A stretch of DNA of 64,000 bases from Pseudomonas mucoides (lineage in GTDB: Bacteria; Pseudomonadota; Gammaproteobacteria; Pseudomonadales; Pseudomonadaceae). The stretch is taken from the NCBI RefSeq assembly GCF_015461845.1, contig NZ_JACOPW010000009.1, positions 124,001 to 188,000 on the forward strand. Reading direction: 5' to 3'. Each line of letters opens with the position of its first letter. Positions within the stretch are counted from its first letter, which is position 1. Below are positions 54,538 through 62,771 of the stretch, in pieces. The position numbers and the translations under genes were made by a program. The notes below the pieces were generated by a model that did no database searches, was not told the DNA's origin, and saw only the letters and a program-made list of their open reading frames with translations.

Positions 54538-57164
54538 GGTTTAGCCTTAGGTTTACGCGCCCCGCCGCTTCTTCCGGCTGGAGCAGCACCCGCTTTTGGC
54601 GGACCTTTACGATGTTTGCTCGGTTTTGCTGGCTTGCCGCCGGGGGCATTGTCAGGCGCCGACCGTCCGGTCTTTCCCCCAGACGCCGCTTTACCGCCGC
54701 TTTTCGCTTCAGACAGCAACGCCTGTTTCATTTCACGGCTTTTACGCAGCTCGGCGTTTTTCGCCGCAGCATCGCTTGGACGATAGGCTTCGACAGCCTT
54801 TTCCTTGGCAGGACGACGACCGGTTTTTGCCGGTGCCGGTTCTGCGGCGGTTTTAGCCGCTGGAGCGGTTGTTTCGGTTCCGCGCTTCTTGCGGCCAATC
54901 GGCGCGCTGATGGTTTTTTCAGCCATCTCGAAGTCGATCTTGCGCTCGTCGAGGTCAACACGCATGACGCGCACTTCAACGGTGTCGCCCAGGCGGAAGC
55001 TGCGACCGGTACGTTCACCCGCCAAACGGTGGTGAACCGGATCGAAGTGGTAGTAATCGCCCGGCAGCGCGGTGACGTGCACCAGGCCTTCGACGTAGAT
55101 ATCGGTCAGTTCGACGAACAGGCCAAAACCGGTCACGGCGGTGATCACACCCGGGAACGATTCGCCCACGCGGTCTTTCATGAACTCGCACTTGAGCCAG
55201 TTCACCACATCGCGGGTCGCTTCGTCGGCGCGGCGTTCGCTCATCGAGCACTGCTCGCCGAGCTGCTCCAGCGCCGCTTCGTCGTACGGATAAATCCGCG
55301 CTTTCGGAATGGTCATCGCGCCAGCACGGCGAACGTGCGGGGTGTCCTGCTTGGAATGGATCACACTGCGGATCGCCCGGTGCGTGAGCAAGTCCGGGTA
55401 GCGGCGGATCGGCGAGGTAAAGTGGGTATAGGCTTCATAATTCAGGCCAAAGTGGCCCTGATTGTCAGCGCTGTACACCGCTTGGCTCAACGAACGCAGC
55501 ATAACGGTCTGGATCAGATGGAAATCCGGACGGTCCTTGATGCTTGCCAGCAAGGCCTGGTAGTCCTTCGGCGAGGGGCCGTCCTTGCCTTTGTGCAGGG
55601 ACAGGCCGAGCTCGCCGAGGAAGGCGCGCAGTTTTTCCAGACGCTCCGGTGGCGGACCATCGTGGACGCGGTACAGCGCCGGGATTTCGTGCTTTTTCAG
55701 GAATTCAGCGGTGGCCACGTTGGCCGCCAGCATACATTCCTCGATCAGCTTGTGAGCATCGTTACGAACGGTCGGACGGATCTCGGCAATTTTGCGCTCG
55801 GTCCCGAAGATGATCCGGGTTTCCTGCGTTTCGAAATCGATCGCGCCACGCACGTGACGAGCGGCCAGCAGCACTTTGTACAGCGCATAAAGCTGCTTGA
55901 GGTGCGGCAGAACGTCGTTGTACTCGCCGCGAAGCTGACGCGCCTCGGTGAGTTTCGGCGTTTCCAGCATCGCACTGACCTTGTTGTAGGTCAGGCGGGC
56001 GTGGGAGTGAATCACTGCTTCATAGAAGCAATAGTCGGTCATTTCGCCGGACTTGGAGATGGTCATCTCGCAAACCATGGCCAGACGGTCGACGTGCGGG
56101 TTCAGCGAGCACAGGCCGTTGGACAGCTGCTCAGGCAGCATCGGCACGACGCGCTCGGGGAAGTACACCGAGTTGCCGCGAACCTGGGATTCGTTGTCCA
56201 GGGCCGAACCGATCTTCACGTAGCTGGAAACGTCGGCGATCGCCACGTACAACTTCCAGCCACCGGAGAACAGGCGCAGCTTGCCCGGCTTGGACTCGCA
56301 GTAAACCGCGTCATCGAAGTCGCGTGCATCTTCACCGTCGATAGTTACGAACGGCAGATGGCGCAGGTCGATGCGCTTCTCTTTGTCTTTCTCTTCGACT
56401 TCCGGCTTGAGCTTGGCGGCTTCTTTCAAGACCGCTTCAGGCCAGACGTGAGGAATGTCGTAGGTGCGCAGGGCGACATCGATTTCCATGCCCGGCGCCA
56501 TGTAGTTGCCCACGACTTCGACCACGTCGCCTTGCGGCTGGAAGCGTGGTGTCGGCCAGTGAGTGATCTTCACTTCGACGAACTGACCGATCTGGGCGTT
56601 GGCGTTGCGGCCCGGCGTGACCAGCACTTCTTGCTGGATCTTCGGATTATCCGCAACGACGAAACCAATGCCGCCTTCTTCGAAGTAACGACCGACGATG
56701 GTTTCGTGAGCACGGGAAACCACTTCGACGATCATGCCTTCACGGCGACCGCGACGGTCGAGGCCGGAAACGCGGGCCAGGGCACGGTCGCCGTCAAAGA
56801 CCAGGCGCATTTGCGCCGGGCTCATGAACAGGTCGTCACTGCCGTCGTCCGGGACCAGGAAGCCGAAACCGTCACGGTGACCGCTGATGCGGCCAAGGAT
56901 CAGGTCGAGCTTGTCCACCGGCGCATAAGTGCCGCGACGGGTATAGATGAGTTGAGCGTCGCGCTCCATGGCGCGCAGACGGCGACGCAGGGCTTCGATC
57001 TGGTCTTCCGTGGTCAGACCAAACTCTTCGACCAGCTGCTCGCGGTTAGCAGGCGAACCTCGATCAGCAAGGTGCTGAAGGATCAGTTCGCGGCTAGGAA
57101 TAGGGTTTTCGTATTTTTCCGCTTCACGAGCGGCCTCGGGATCGAGGGACTGCCAATCGGCCAT
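54534..57164 (-). CDS. rnr: Ribonuclease R
   Basis: An 876-residue 3'-5' exoribonuclease of the RNB family that degrades structured RNA and matures rRNA/tmRNA. Domains in order: an N-terminal helix-turn-helix (~20-90), two cold-shock domains (~95-240), the RNB domain from ~270 with the metal-binding DGEDARDFDDAVYCE, an S1 domain (~650-735, GVITAVTGFGLFVELTDIYV), and a Lys/Ala/Pro-rich basic tail. It heads the rnr-rlmB operon. Confidence 0.97.
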   Translation of the reverse strand: MADWQSLDPEAAREAEKYENPIPSRELILQHLADRGSPANREQLVEEFGLTTEDQIEALRRRLRAMERDAQLIYTRRGTYAPVDKLDLILGRISGHRDGFGFLVPDDGSDDLFMSPAQMRLVFDGDRALARVSGLDRRGRREGMIVEVVSRAHETIVGRYFEEGGIGFVVADNPKIQQEVLVTPGRNANAQIGQFVEVKITHWPTPRFQPQGDVVEVVGNYMAPGMEIDVALRTYDIPHVWPEAVLKEAAKLKPEVEEKDKEKRIDLRHLPFVTIDGEDARDFDDAVYCESKPGKLRLFSGGWKLYVAIADVSSYVKIGSALDNESQVRGNSVYFPERVVPMLPEQLSNGLCSLNPHVDRLAMVCEMTISKSGEMTDYCFYEAVIHSHARLTYNKVSAMLETPKLTEARQLRGEYNDVLPHLKQLYALYKVLLAARHVRGAIDFETQETRIIFGTERKIAEIRPTVRNDAHKLIEECMLAANVATAEFLKKHEIPALYRVHDGPPPERLEKLRAFLGELGLSLHKGKDGPSPKDYQALLASIKDRPDFHLIQTVMLRSLSQAVYSADNQGHFGLNYEAYTHFTSPIRRYPDLLTHRAIRSVIHSKQDTPHVRRAGAMTIPKARIYPYDEAALEQLGEQCSMSERRADEATRDVVNWLKCEFMKDRVGESFPGVITAVTGFGLFVELTDIYVEGLVHVTALPGDYYHFDPVHHRLAGERTGRSFRLGDTVEVRVMRVDLDERKIDFEMAEKTISAPIGRKKRGTETTAPAAKTAAEPAPAKTGRRPAKEKAVEAYRPSDAAAKNAELRKSREMKQALLSEAKSGGKAASGGKTGRSAPDNAPGGKPAKPSKHRKGPPKAGAAPAGRSGGARKPKAKP

Positions 57165-57325
57165 TAGAGAGTTTTCACCTTGTCTATATGCGGGTTAGTT
57201 TGGCATAGGCGTAATGAAACGGGAAATTTCAAGCTATGACAGCCCTTCTAAAGCCCTTTATCGACATCGCAACGCTGATTTAAAGACCACTGGCGAAATT
57301 TTCCAGGTTTTTTTGATGTCGGGGG

Positions 57326-57354
57326 TTTACAGTTAAAAAGACGCTCCGTATAGT
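57326..57354 (+). promoter_or_regulatory. Sigma-70 promoter of first tRNA-Leu
   Basis: TTTACA (57326-57331), 17-bp spacer, TATAGT (57349-57354), followed by a GC-rich discriminator (GCGCGC), the pattern of stringently controlled stable-RNA promoters. Confidence 0.85.
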
Positions 57355-57390
57355 GCGCGCCATCGACGACGCAGACGCGCTGCCGATACT

Positions 57391-57477
57391 GCCCAGATGG
57401 TGAAATTGGTAGACACGCCAGCTTCAGGTGCTGGTGACCGCAAGGTCGTGGAAGTTCGAGTCTTCTTCTGGGCACCA
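57391..57477 (+). tRNA. tRNA-Leu (CAG), copy 1
   Basis: 87 nt with a 7-bp acceptor stem (GCCCAGA / TCTGGGC), encoded CCA, a long variable arm typical of leucine class II tRNA, and the anticodon loop TTCAGGT, i.e. anticodon CAG reading CUG, the main leucine codon in this genome. It has its own promoter and terminator. Confidence 0.97.
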
Positions 57478-57516
57478 ATTTCGAGCTTGAGATTAGATCA
57501 ATTTCAAGGCTCACAC

Positions 57517-57540
57517 AAAAACCCGCGAAAGCGGGTTTTT
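57517..57540 (+). terminator. Intrinsic terminator of tRNA-Leu copy 1
   Basis: AAAACCCGC-GAAA-GCGGGTTTT hairpin (AAAAACCCGC-type stem, GAAA loop) followed by T residues. Confidence 0.93.
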
Positions 57541-57580
57541 TGCATTCCAAGCTTCTGATTTATTAAATCTAAATCAGGGG

Positions 57581-57609
57581 TTTACAGATCAAAACGCTCT
57601 CCGTATAGT
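57581..57609 (+). promoter_or_regulatory. Sigma-70 promoter of second tRNA-Leu
   Basis: TTTACA (57581-57586), 17-bp spacer, TATAGT (57604-57609), almost the same as the promoter 255 bp upstream. Confidence 0.85.
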
Positions 57610-57644
57610 GCGCCACATCAACAGCGGCAACGCTGAAGATAAAT

Positions 57645-57731
57645 GCCCAGATGGTGAAATTGGTAGACACGCCAGCTTCAGGTGCTGGTGACCGCAAGGT
57701 CGTGGAAGTTCGAGTCTTCTTCTGGGCACCA
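57645..57731 (+). tRNA. tRNA-Leu (CAG), copy 2
   Basis: Identical over its 87 nt to the copy at 57391, again with CCA encoded and anticodon CAG. It has its own promoter and terminator, so the whole transcription unit is duplicated. Confidence 0.97.
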
Positions 57732-57764
57732 ATTCAAATTCATGGTTACGACCTTGAATTTCAC

Positions 57765-57788
57765 AAAAACCCGCGAAAGCGGGTTTTT
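57765..57788 (+). terminator. Intrinsic terminator of tRNA-Leu copy 2
   Basis: AAAAACCCGC (57765-57774), GAAA loop, GCGGGTTTTT (57779-57788): the same stem as the first copy, with a built-in T-run. Confidence 0.93.
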
Positions 57789-57932
57789 GCGTTTCTGGCA
57801 TCCGAAAACCTGCCCCCCCTCAAGAAACACATGACCTTGTAGCAGCTGGCGAAGCCTGCGTTCGGCTGCTGCAGGTGTTGGGTCCGCCGCTCTAGCTGGC
57901 ACTTCCCGACCCAGCAAGGCGCACTTGAGAAA

Positions 57933-57951
57933 CAATATCGTTTATCATTGT
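57933..57951 (-). promoter_or_regulatory. Possible Fur box upstream of the iron-binding protein gene
   Basis: Read on the reverse strand, AATGATAAACGATATTG resembles the AATGATAATCATTATC part of the Fur consensus. It is about 40 bp before the start codon of an iron-transport gene, the usual position. Match is imperfect. Confidence 0.4.
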
Positions 57952-57989
57952 TGCAAGTTTTTGCAATGCGACAGTGAGGAACCCTGCGA

Positions 57990-59000
57990 ATGATGTTTCG
58001 AAATACCCTACGCCGCGGCCTGACCTTCACCCTGCTCGGCCTGGTACTCGCCACCCCCCTCACCCAGGCGGCCGATCCGGTTTCCCTGACGCTCTATAAT
58101 GGTCAACACAAGGAAGTCGGCGACGCCATCGCCAAGGCTTTCGAAGCCAAGACCGGCATTCATGTGAATGTGCGCAAAGGCAGCAGTAACCAGCTCGCCA
58201 GCCAGATCATGGAAGAAGGTGACCGCTCCCCTGCCGACGTAATCTACACCGAAGAATCACCGCCACTGAACAAACTCGGCGAGCAAGGTTTCCTGGCCAA
58301 GACCGACGACGCCACGCTGGCGGTTTTGCCCAAGGATTATGTTGCAGGCAACGGCACCTGGATCGGCATTACCGCTCGGGTCCGGGTGGTGGCATTCAAT
58401 CCCAAGCTGATCGAGGAGAAGGACCTGCCGAAATCGGTGATGGAGTTCTCCAATCCAAAATGGCAAGGCAAGGTCGGCTTCGTGCCCACCAGTGGCGCTT
58501 TCCAGGAACAAGCGGTCGCGATCATCAAAGTGCACGGCATGGACGCAGCCGAAGAGTGGCTGACCGGCCTGCGCGCGTTCGGCAAGACTTACAGCAACAA
58601 CATGGTCGCCCTGAAGGCTGTGGAAAATGGTGAAGTCGCCACGGTTCTGGTTAACAACTATTACTGGTTCGCCCTGCAACGCGAGAAAGGCCAACTGGAC
58701 TCGAAACTGCATTACTTCACCGGCGGCGACGTCGGCGGGCTGATCACCGTTTCCAGCGCAGCCGTGCTCAAATCCAGCAAACACGCAAAAGAAGCCCAGG
58801 CGTTTCTGGCCTACATGGCGAGCGAAGAAGGCCAGCGCGTGATCACTCAAACCACCGCCGAATACCCGCTGCACAAAGGTATGGAATCGGATCGTGGCCT
58901 CAAGCCGTTCAGCGAACTGCAAGCACCCAATGTCACACCGGCCGATCTGGGTAACGCCGAACAAGCCCTGGACCTGGAACGCGACGTTGGCTTGAACTGA
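57990..59000 (+). CDS. Iron(III) ABC transporter, periplasmic binding protein (FbpA-like)
   Basis: A 336-residue periplasmic binding protein. Signal peptide ends near LTQAADPVSL, then LTLYNGQHKEVGDAIAKAFE, VNVRKGSSNQLASQIMEEG, and the tyrosine pair NNYYWFAL near the C-terminal half, which in FbpA proteins binds Fe(III). It overlaps the permease gene by one base (TGATG). ATGs at 57990 and 57993 are both possible. Confidence 0.9.
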   Translation: MMFRNTLRRGLTFTLLGLVLATPLTQAADPVSLTLYNGQHKEVGDAIAKAFEAKTGIHVNVRKGSSNQLASQIMEEGDRSPADVIYTEESPPLNKLGEQGFLAKTDDATLAVLPKDYVAGNGTWIGITARVRVVAFNPKLIEEKDLPKSVMEFSNPKWQGKVGFVPTSGAFQEQAVAIIKVHGMDAAEEWLTGLRAFGKTYSNNMVALKAVENGEVATVLVNNYYWFALQREKGQLDSKLHYFTGGDVGGLITVSSAAVLKSSKHAKEAQAFLAYMASEEGQRVITQTTAEYPLHKGMESDRGLKPFSELQAPNVTPADLGNAEQALDLERDVGLN

Positions 59001-60565
59001 TGAGCGCTTCGCCAGCCTCCCCCGCCTCACGCGGGGTGTACGTGCCTCGGCGCCAACGGCCGTCGATCTGGCTATTACTGCCAGTCCTGCTGCTGGTTGT
59101 GCTCAGTCTGTTGCCGCTGATGTATGTCGGCCTAAAAGCCTGGCAAGCCGGCTGGGCCGAAGCATTGCACCTGCTGTGGCGACCGTATGTGTTTGGGTTG
59201 CTGCGCAATACGCTGGCGCTGATGGTAGGGGTAACGCTAGCCTGCGCCTTAATCGGCCTGTCACTGGCCTGGCTGCTGGAACGCAGCAATCTGCCGGGGC
59301 GGCGATTGTGGGGCGTCATCCTCTGTTTGCCGTTCGCCGTTCCGGCGTTTGTCAGCAGTTTTACCTGGGTTTCGCTGAGCGCTCACTTTGAAGGTTTGGG
59401 CGGGGCGATTTTGGTGATGACGCTGTCCAAGTACCCGCTGATCTTTCTGCCGGTCGCGGCGACCTTGCGCAATCTTGACCCCTCTCTTGAAGAATCTGCC
59501 CGGACACTCGGACAGAATCGCTGGGGCGTGTTTTTCAGAATCACGTTGCCGCTGCTCTGGCCATCGTTGCTGGCGGGCTCACTGCTGATCGCACTGCACA
59601 TGCTGGTGGAGTTCGGCGCGCTGTCGATCATCGGCTTGCAAACCTTTACCACGGCGATTTATCAGCAGTTCGAACTGGAATTCAGCAATGCCAATGCAGC
59701 GATGCTGTCAGCGGTGTTGCTGGCGCTGTGTCTGGCGTTGTTATGGCTGGAGCTGCGGGTTCGCGGCAAGGGCCGACATGTTCGTACCGGCCAGGGTGCG
59801 GCGCGGCATGCGGAACAGGTTCGATTGGGGCCCTGGGCGGGCATCGGACAGCTTTACTGCCTGGCGCTGGCGATCATCGGCAGTGGCATTCCACTGGGAA
59901 TGCTGGGGTATTGGCTGGCGGTCGGCTCCTCAGCCGCATTTCCGGTCGCCGCCATCGGCGAAGCGCTGCTCTCATCGCTGGCACTCTCCCTCGGTGGCGC
60001 AGCGCTTTGCCTGGTGCTGGCCGTGCCAGTGGGCTTGCTGGTGGTGCGTTACAAAGGCCCACTGGCGATCTGGGCCGAGCGACTGCCGTATCTGCTGCAT
60101 GCGTTGCCCGGCCTGGTGATTGCGCTGACACTAGTGTATTTCGCCCTGCACTATGTGCCGGTGCTGTACCAGACGTCCGCCTTGCTACTGATCGCTTATG
60201 CGTTGTTGTTTCTGCCGTTGGCTCAGGCGCCGATTCGAACGGCTCTGAACAAGGCTGCACCGCAACTGGAAGAGGCTGCACGCACACTCGGGGCTACGTC
60301 GTTCAGTGCGTTTTGCCGGATCACGCTGCCGATAATTTTCCCGGCGCTGGGGGCGGCGTTTGCGCTGGTGTTTCTGGATGCGATGAAGGAGCTGACGGCG
60401 ACATTGCTATTGAGTCCCACCGGGCTCAACACACTGGCAACAGAGGTGTGGGCGCATACCGCGAATGTGGAGTTTGCGGCGGCGGCGCCTTATGCGGCGT
60501 TGTTGATAGTGGTGTCGGGGGTGCCGGTTTATCTACTCACGACTCGGATGTATCTGAGCCGTTGA
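59000..60565 (+). CDS. Iron(III) ABC transporter permease (FbpB-like, fused halves)
   Basis: A 521-residue inner-membrane permease with two homologous halves of about six helices each. Each half has a coupling (EAA) loop: EESARTLGQNRWGVFFRITL and EEAARTLGATSFSAFCRITL. It works with the FbpA-like protein encoded just upstream. No ATP-binding subunit follows: the next gene is a reverse-strand chemoreceptor, so the ATPase must be encoded elsewhere. Confidence 0.92.
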   Translation: MSASPASPASRGVYVPRRQRPSIWLLLPVLLLVVLSLLPLMYVGLKAWQAGWAEALHLLWRPYVFGLLRNTLALMVGVTLACALIGLSLAWLLERSNLPGRRLWGVILCLPFAVPAFVSSFTWVSLSAHFEGLGGAILVMTLSKYPLIFLPVAATLRNLDPSLEESARTLGQNRWGVFFRITLPLLWPSLLAGSLLIALHMLVEFGALSIIGLQTFTTAIYQQFELEFSNANAAMLSAVLLALCLALLWLELRVRGKGRHVRTGQGAARHAEQVRLGPWAGIGQLYCLALAIIGSGIPLGMLGYWLAVGSSAAFPVAAIGEALLSSLALSLGGAALCLVLAVPVGLLVVRYKGPLAIWAERLPYLLHALPGLVIALTLVYFALHYVPVLYQTSALLLIAYALLFLPLAQAPIRTALNKAAPQLEEAARTLGATSFSAFCRITLPIIFPALGAAFALVFLDAMKELTATLLLSPTGLNTLATEVWAHTANVEFAAAAPYAALLIVVSGVPVYLLTTRMYLSR

Positions 60566-60569
60566 GAGC

Positions 60570-60669
60570 GCCTTCGCAAGCAGGCTCACTCCCACACTGG
60601 ATCTACTGTGAACTCACACTACGTGAACACCAGAGATCAAATGAGGGAGCGAGCCTGCTCGCGAAGGGG
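60570..60669. repeat. Degenerate REP doublet
   Basis: CGCCTTCGCAAGCAGGCTCA (from 60570) and an inverted copy GGGAGCGAGCCTGCTCGCGA (about 60646-60665) flank ~55 bp, between the convergent permease and chemoreceptor genes. Confidence 0.8.
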
Positions 60670-60686
60670 CCAGTCCGGACAACCGA

Positions 60687-62621
60687 TTACGCCCTGAACT
60701 GCCCCAGACTCGCCTTCAACTGCGCCGCCAACCCATCCAGCACCTTGCCGCTGGCCGTGGTCTCCACCACTGCCTGAGCCGCTTTCTCGGCCTGCGCATG
60801 AATGGTTTCAACCCGCCCCCGCACCGCCTGCGCACCTTGCGCCTGATGCGCCGCTGCCTGAGTCGCCAGGCCAATCGCCGCATGCACCTGCTCGACCGAT
60901 TCCTGCACCGACTGCTGCAACCGCGCACTGTCGCGCAGCACCAGCAAACCTTCACTGGCCTGACGCCCGGCTTGACCAATTGCCGCCACCGCTTCGCGCG
61001 CACCTTGCTGCAAGGCAACGATGTGCGCCTGAATGTCGCCGGTCGAACTCTGAGTCTTGCTCGCCAGTGCCCGCACTTCGTCAGCGACCACGGCAAATCC
61101 GCGACCGGTCTCGCCCGCACGCGCCGCTTCGATGGCCGCGTTCAGTGCCAACAAATTGGTTTGCTCCGCGATCCCGTGAATCACCGTCAGTACCACTTCG
61201 ATCTGTTCACTCTGTTGCGCCAGTCGTTCGATGACTTTCGCCCCGGTGTCGACCTGCCCGGCCAGCGCCTCGATCAAGCTGCCGACTTTCGCCGAGGTCC
61301 GGGTGTTTTCATCCGTGGCCGAACGAATGTCCACCACCTGCTGCAAAGCTGCCTGCATGGCATGACTTTCAGATTGGGCTTCATCGGCCATTTGCGACAA
61401 CGCTCGCAGGCTCTCAGCCACTTCATCGCGCTGCATTCCGGCGGCCTTGTCAGCTCCGGCATTACGCAGGGTCATGGCACCGATTTCCACGCCGGTACGC
61501 TGGGCCACATCGCCGGCTTCACGCACGATCGGCTGCAACTTATCCACAAAGCGATTGACCGCCGACGCCATGTCGCCGATTTCGTCCTTGCTGTTGATCT
61601 GCACACGCTTGGTCAGGTCACCCTCGCCAGCCGCCAGATCATCCATGGCGCTGATCAGCATCTTCAAGCGATTGACCACGCGCCGCCCCAGCACCACGGC
61701 CAGCAACAACAGCACGCCGCAACCGACCAGCGCCAGACCCAGACCAATGCGCCAGCGCAAGGTCGCGGCCGCTTCCTGTACGGTACCGGTGGTGTTGGCT
61801 TTCATTTCAGACGCCGTGGACTGCGCCGACTGCAAACGTGCACCCATCGCCGCGGCACTGTCGGCGGCCGCGCCTTTGAGGCTGTCGCCCACCAGTTGAT
61901 CGCTGCTGGCAATCAGCGCCGAGAAACGCTTGTCCAGGGCCGCGAGGTCGGTTTCCACTGACGCGGTGGAGACCCCCATTATTACCTTGCCGATTTCCAC
62001 ACCATTGGGATTGATCGAGGCTTCGAGGTAATAAACCGAAGGATCGTTCTTCGCCGCATCCAGCACTTTGTCGAGCGCTCGCTCGCCCTGGCCTTTTTCA
62101 AGGAGGGCCTTGTTGATCGGGTTTTCACGATTGAGGTAGCGCGTCAGGTGCTGCCCGGTCGCATCGTCATACACCACGAACAACACATTGGGATTGCGCT
62201 GGGCCCGGCGGGCGAATTCGGACAAGGTTGGAACGTCACTGTCCCACATCGCGCGGGGGGCGACCGAGGCCAAGAGCTGCGCCATATCATTGGCGGAGTC
62301 CTTCAGGTCTTTTTCCAGCGTCGCACGCAACTGAGCCTGCTCATCCTTCAAACGCGAGGACAAACCGGCCGTAAGGCGCTGACGCGTGCTGGTCGATAGG
62401 TTGTCGAGGCTCGACGTGACTTCACGCCCTGCCTGCTCAAGTTCGCCAGAGAGCTTTTGACTGTCGACCCCCAGGCGCACACCCAGATCGGCTTCCAATG
62501 CAGTCACTGTGCTCCGGGTCAGAGCAACAGCCACCAGCACTTGCACCAAAAGGGCGATACCGAGGGTAACGAACACGGGCCGCAACAAACGGCTTTGTAA
62601 CAATGAGAGAACTGCCGACAC
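60687..62621 (-). CDS. Methyl-accepting chemotaxis protein
   Basis: A 644-residue chemoreceptor. TM1 at ~16-36, a large periplasmic sensor domain, TM2 at ~290-312 (LGLALVGCGVLLLLAVVLG), a HAMP domain, then the coiled-coil signalling domain with the hairpin tip EQTNLLALNAAIEAARAGE. The sensor resembles double-Cache-like helices, and the ligand is unknown. It starts with GTG, supported by AGAGGG upstream. It ends ASLGQFRA without a CheR-binding pentapeptide. Confidence 0.93.
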   Translation of the reverse strand: MSAVLSLLQSRLLRPVFVTLGIALLVQVLVAVALTRSTVTALEADLGVRLGVDSQKLSGELEQAGREVTSSLDNLSTSTRQRLTAGLSSRLKDEQAQLRATLEKDLKDSANDMAQLLASVAPRAMWDSDVPTLSEFARRAQRNPNVLFVVYDDATGQHLTRYLNRENPINKALLEKGQGERALDKVLDAAKNDPSVYYLEASINPNGVEIGKVIMGVSTASVETDLAALDKRFSALIASSDQLVGDSLKGAAADSAAAMGARLQSAQSTASEMKANTTGTVQEAAATLRWRIGLGLALVGCGVLLLLAVVLGRRVVNRLKMLISAMDDLAAGEGDLTKRVQINSKDEIGDMASAVNRFVDKLQPIVREAGDVAQRTGVEIGAMTLRNAGADKAAGMQRDEVAESLRALSQMADEAQSESHAMQAALQQVVDIRSATDENTRTSAKVGSLIEALAGQVDTGAKVIERLAQQSEQIEVVLTVIHGIAEQTNLLALNAAIEAARAGETGRGFAVVADEVRALASKTQSSTGDIQAHIVALQQGAREAVAAIGQAGRQASEGLLVLRDSARLQQSVQESVEQVHAAIGLATQAAAHQAQGAQAVRGRVETIHAQAEKAAQAVVETTASGKVLDGLAAQLKASLGQFRA

Positions 62622-62724
62622 TTAAAATCCCTCTGCTTTGGCGCCATTAAATTGATGGCGCGCTGGAAGCGATGCTTTTATTCAACATCACAGCAAAGGT
62701 CATGCCGTCCAAGAGGCATAAACG

Positions 62725-62752
62725 ACAAAGGGCCCTATTAAGGACCCTTTGT
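62725..62752 (-). terminator. Hairpin downstream of purA
   Basis: ACAAAGGGCCC and GGACCCTTTGT form a stem with one mismatch and a short loop, 20 bp past the purA stop; T-poor tail, so moderate confidence. Confidence 0.6.
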
Positions 62753-62771
62753 GTTTCACTTCAATGACTTA

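Noticed and set aside
54492..57167. 891-residue open frame on the + strand opposite rnr
   Set aside because: It is the complementary reading of the real RNase R gene, which has all RNB motifs. It shows no family resemblance and arises from high GC codon bias.
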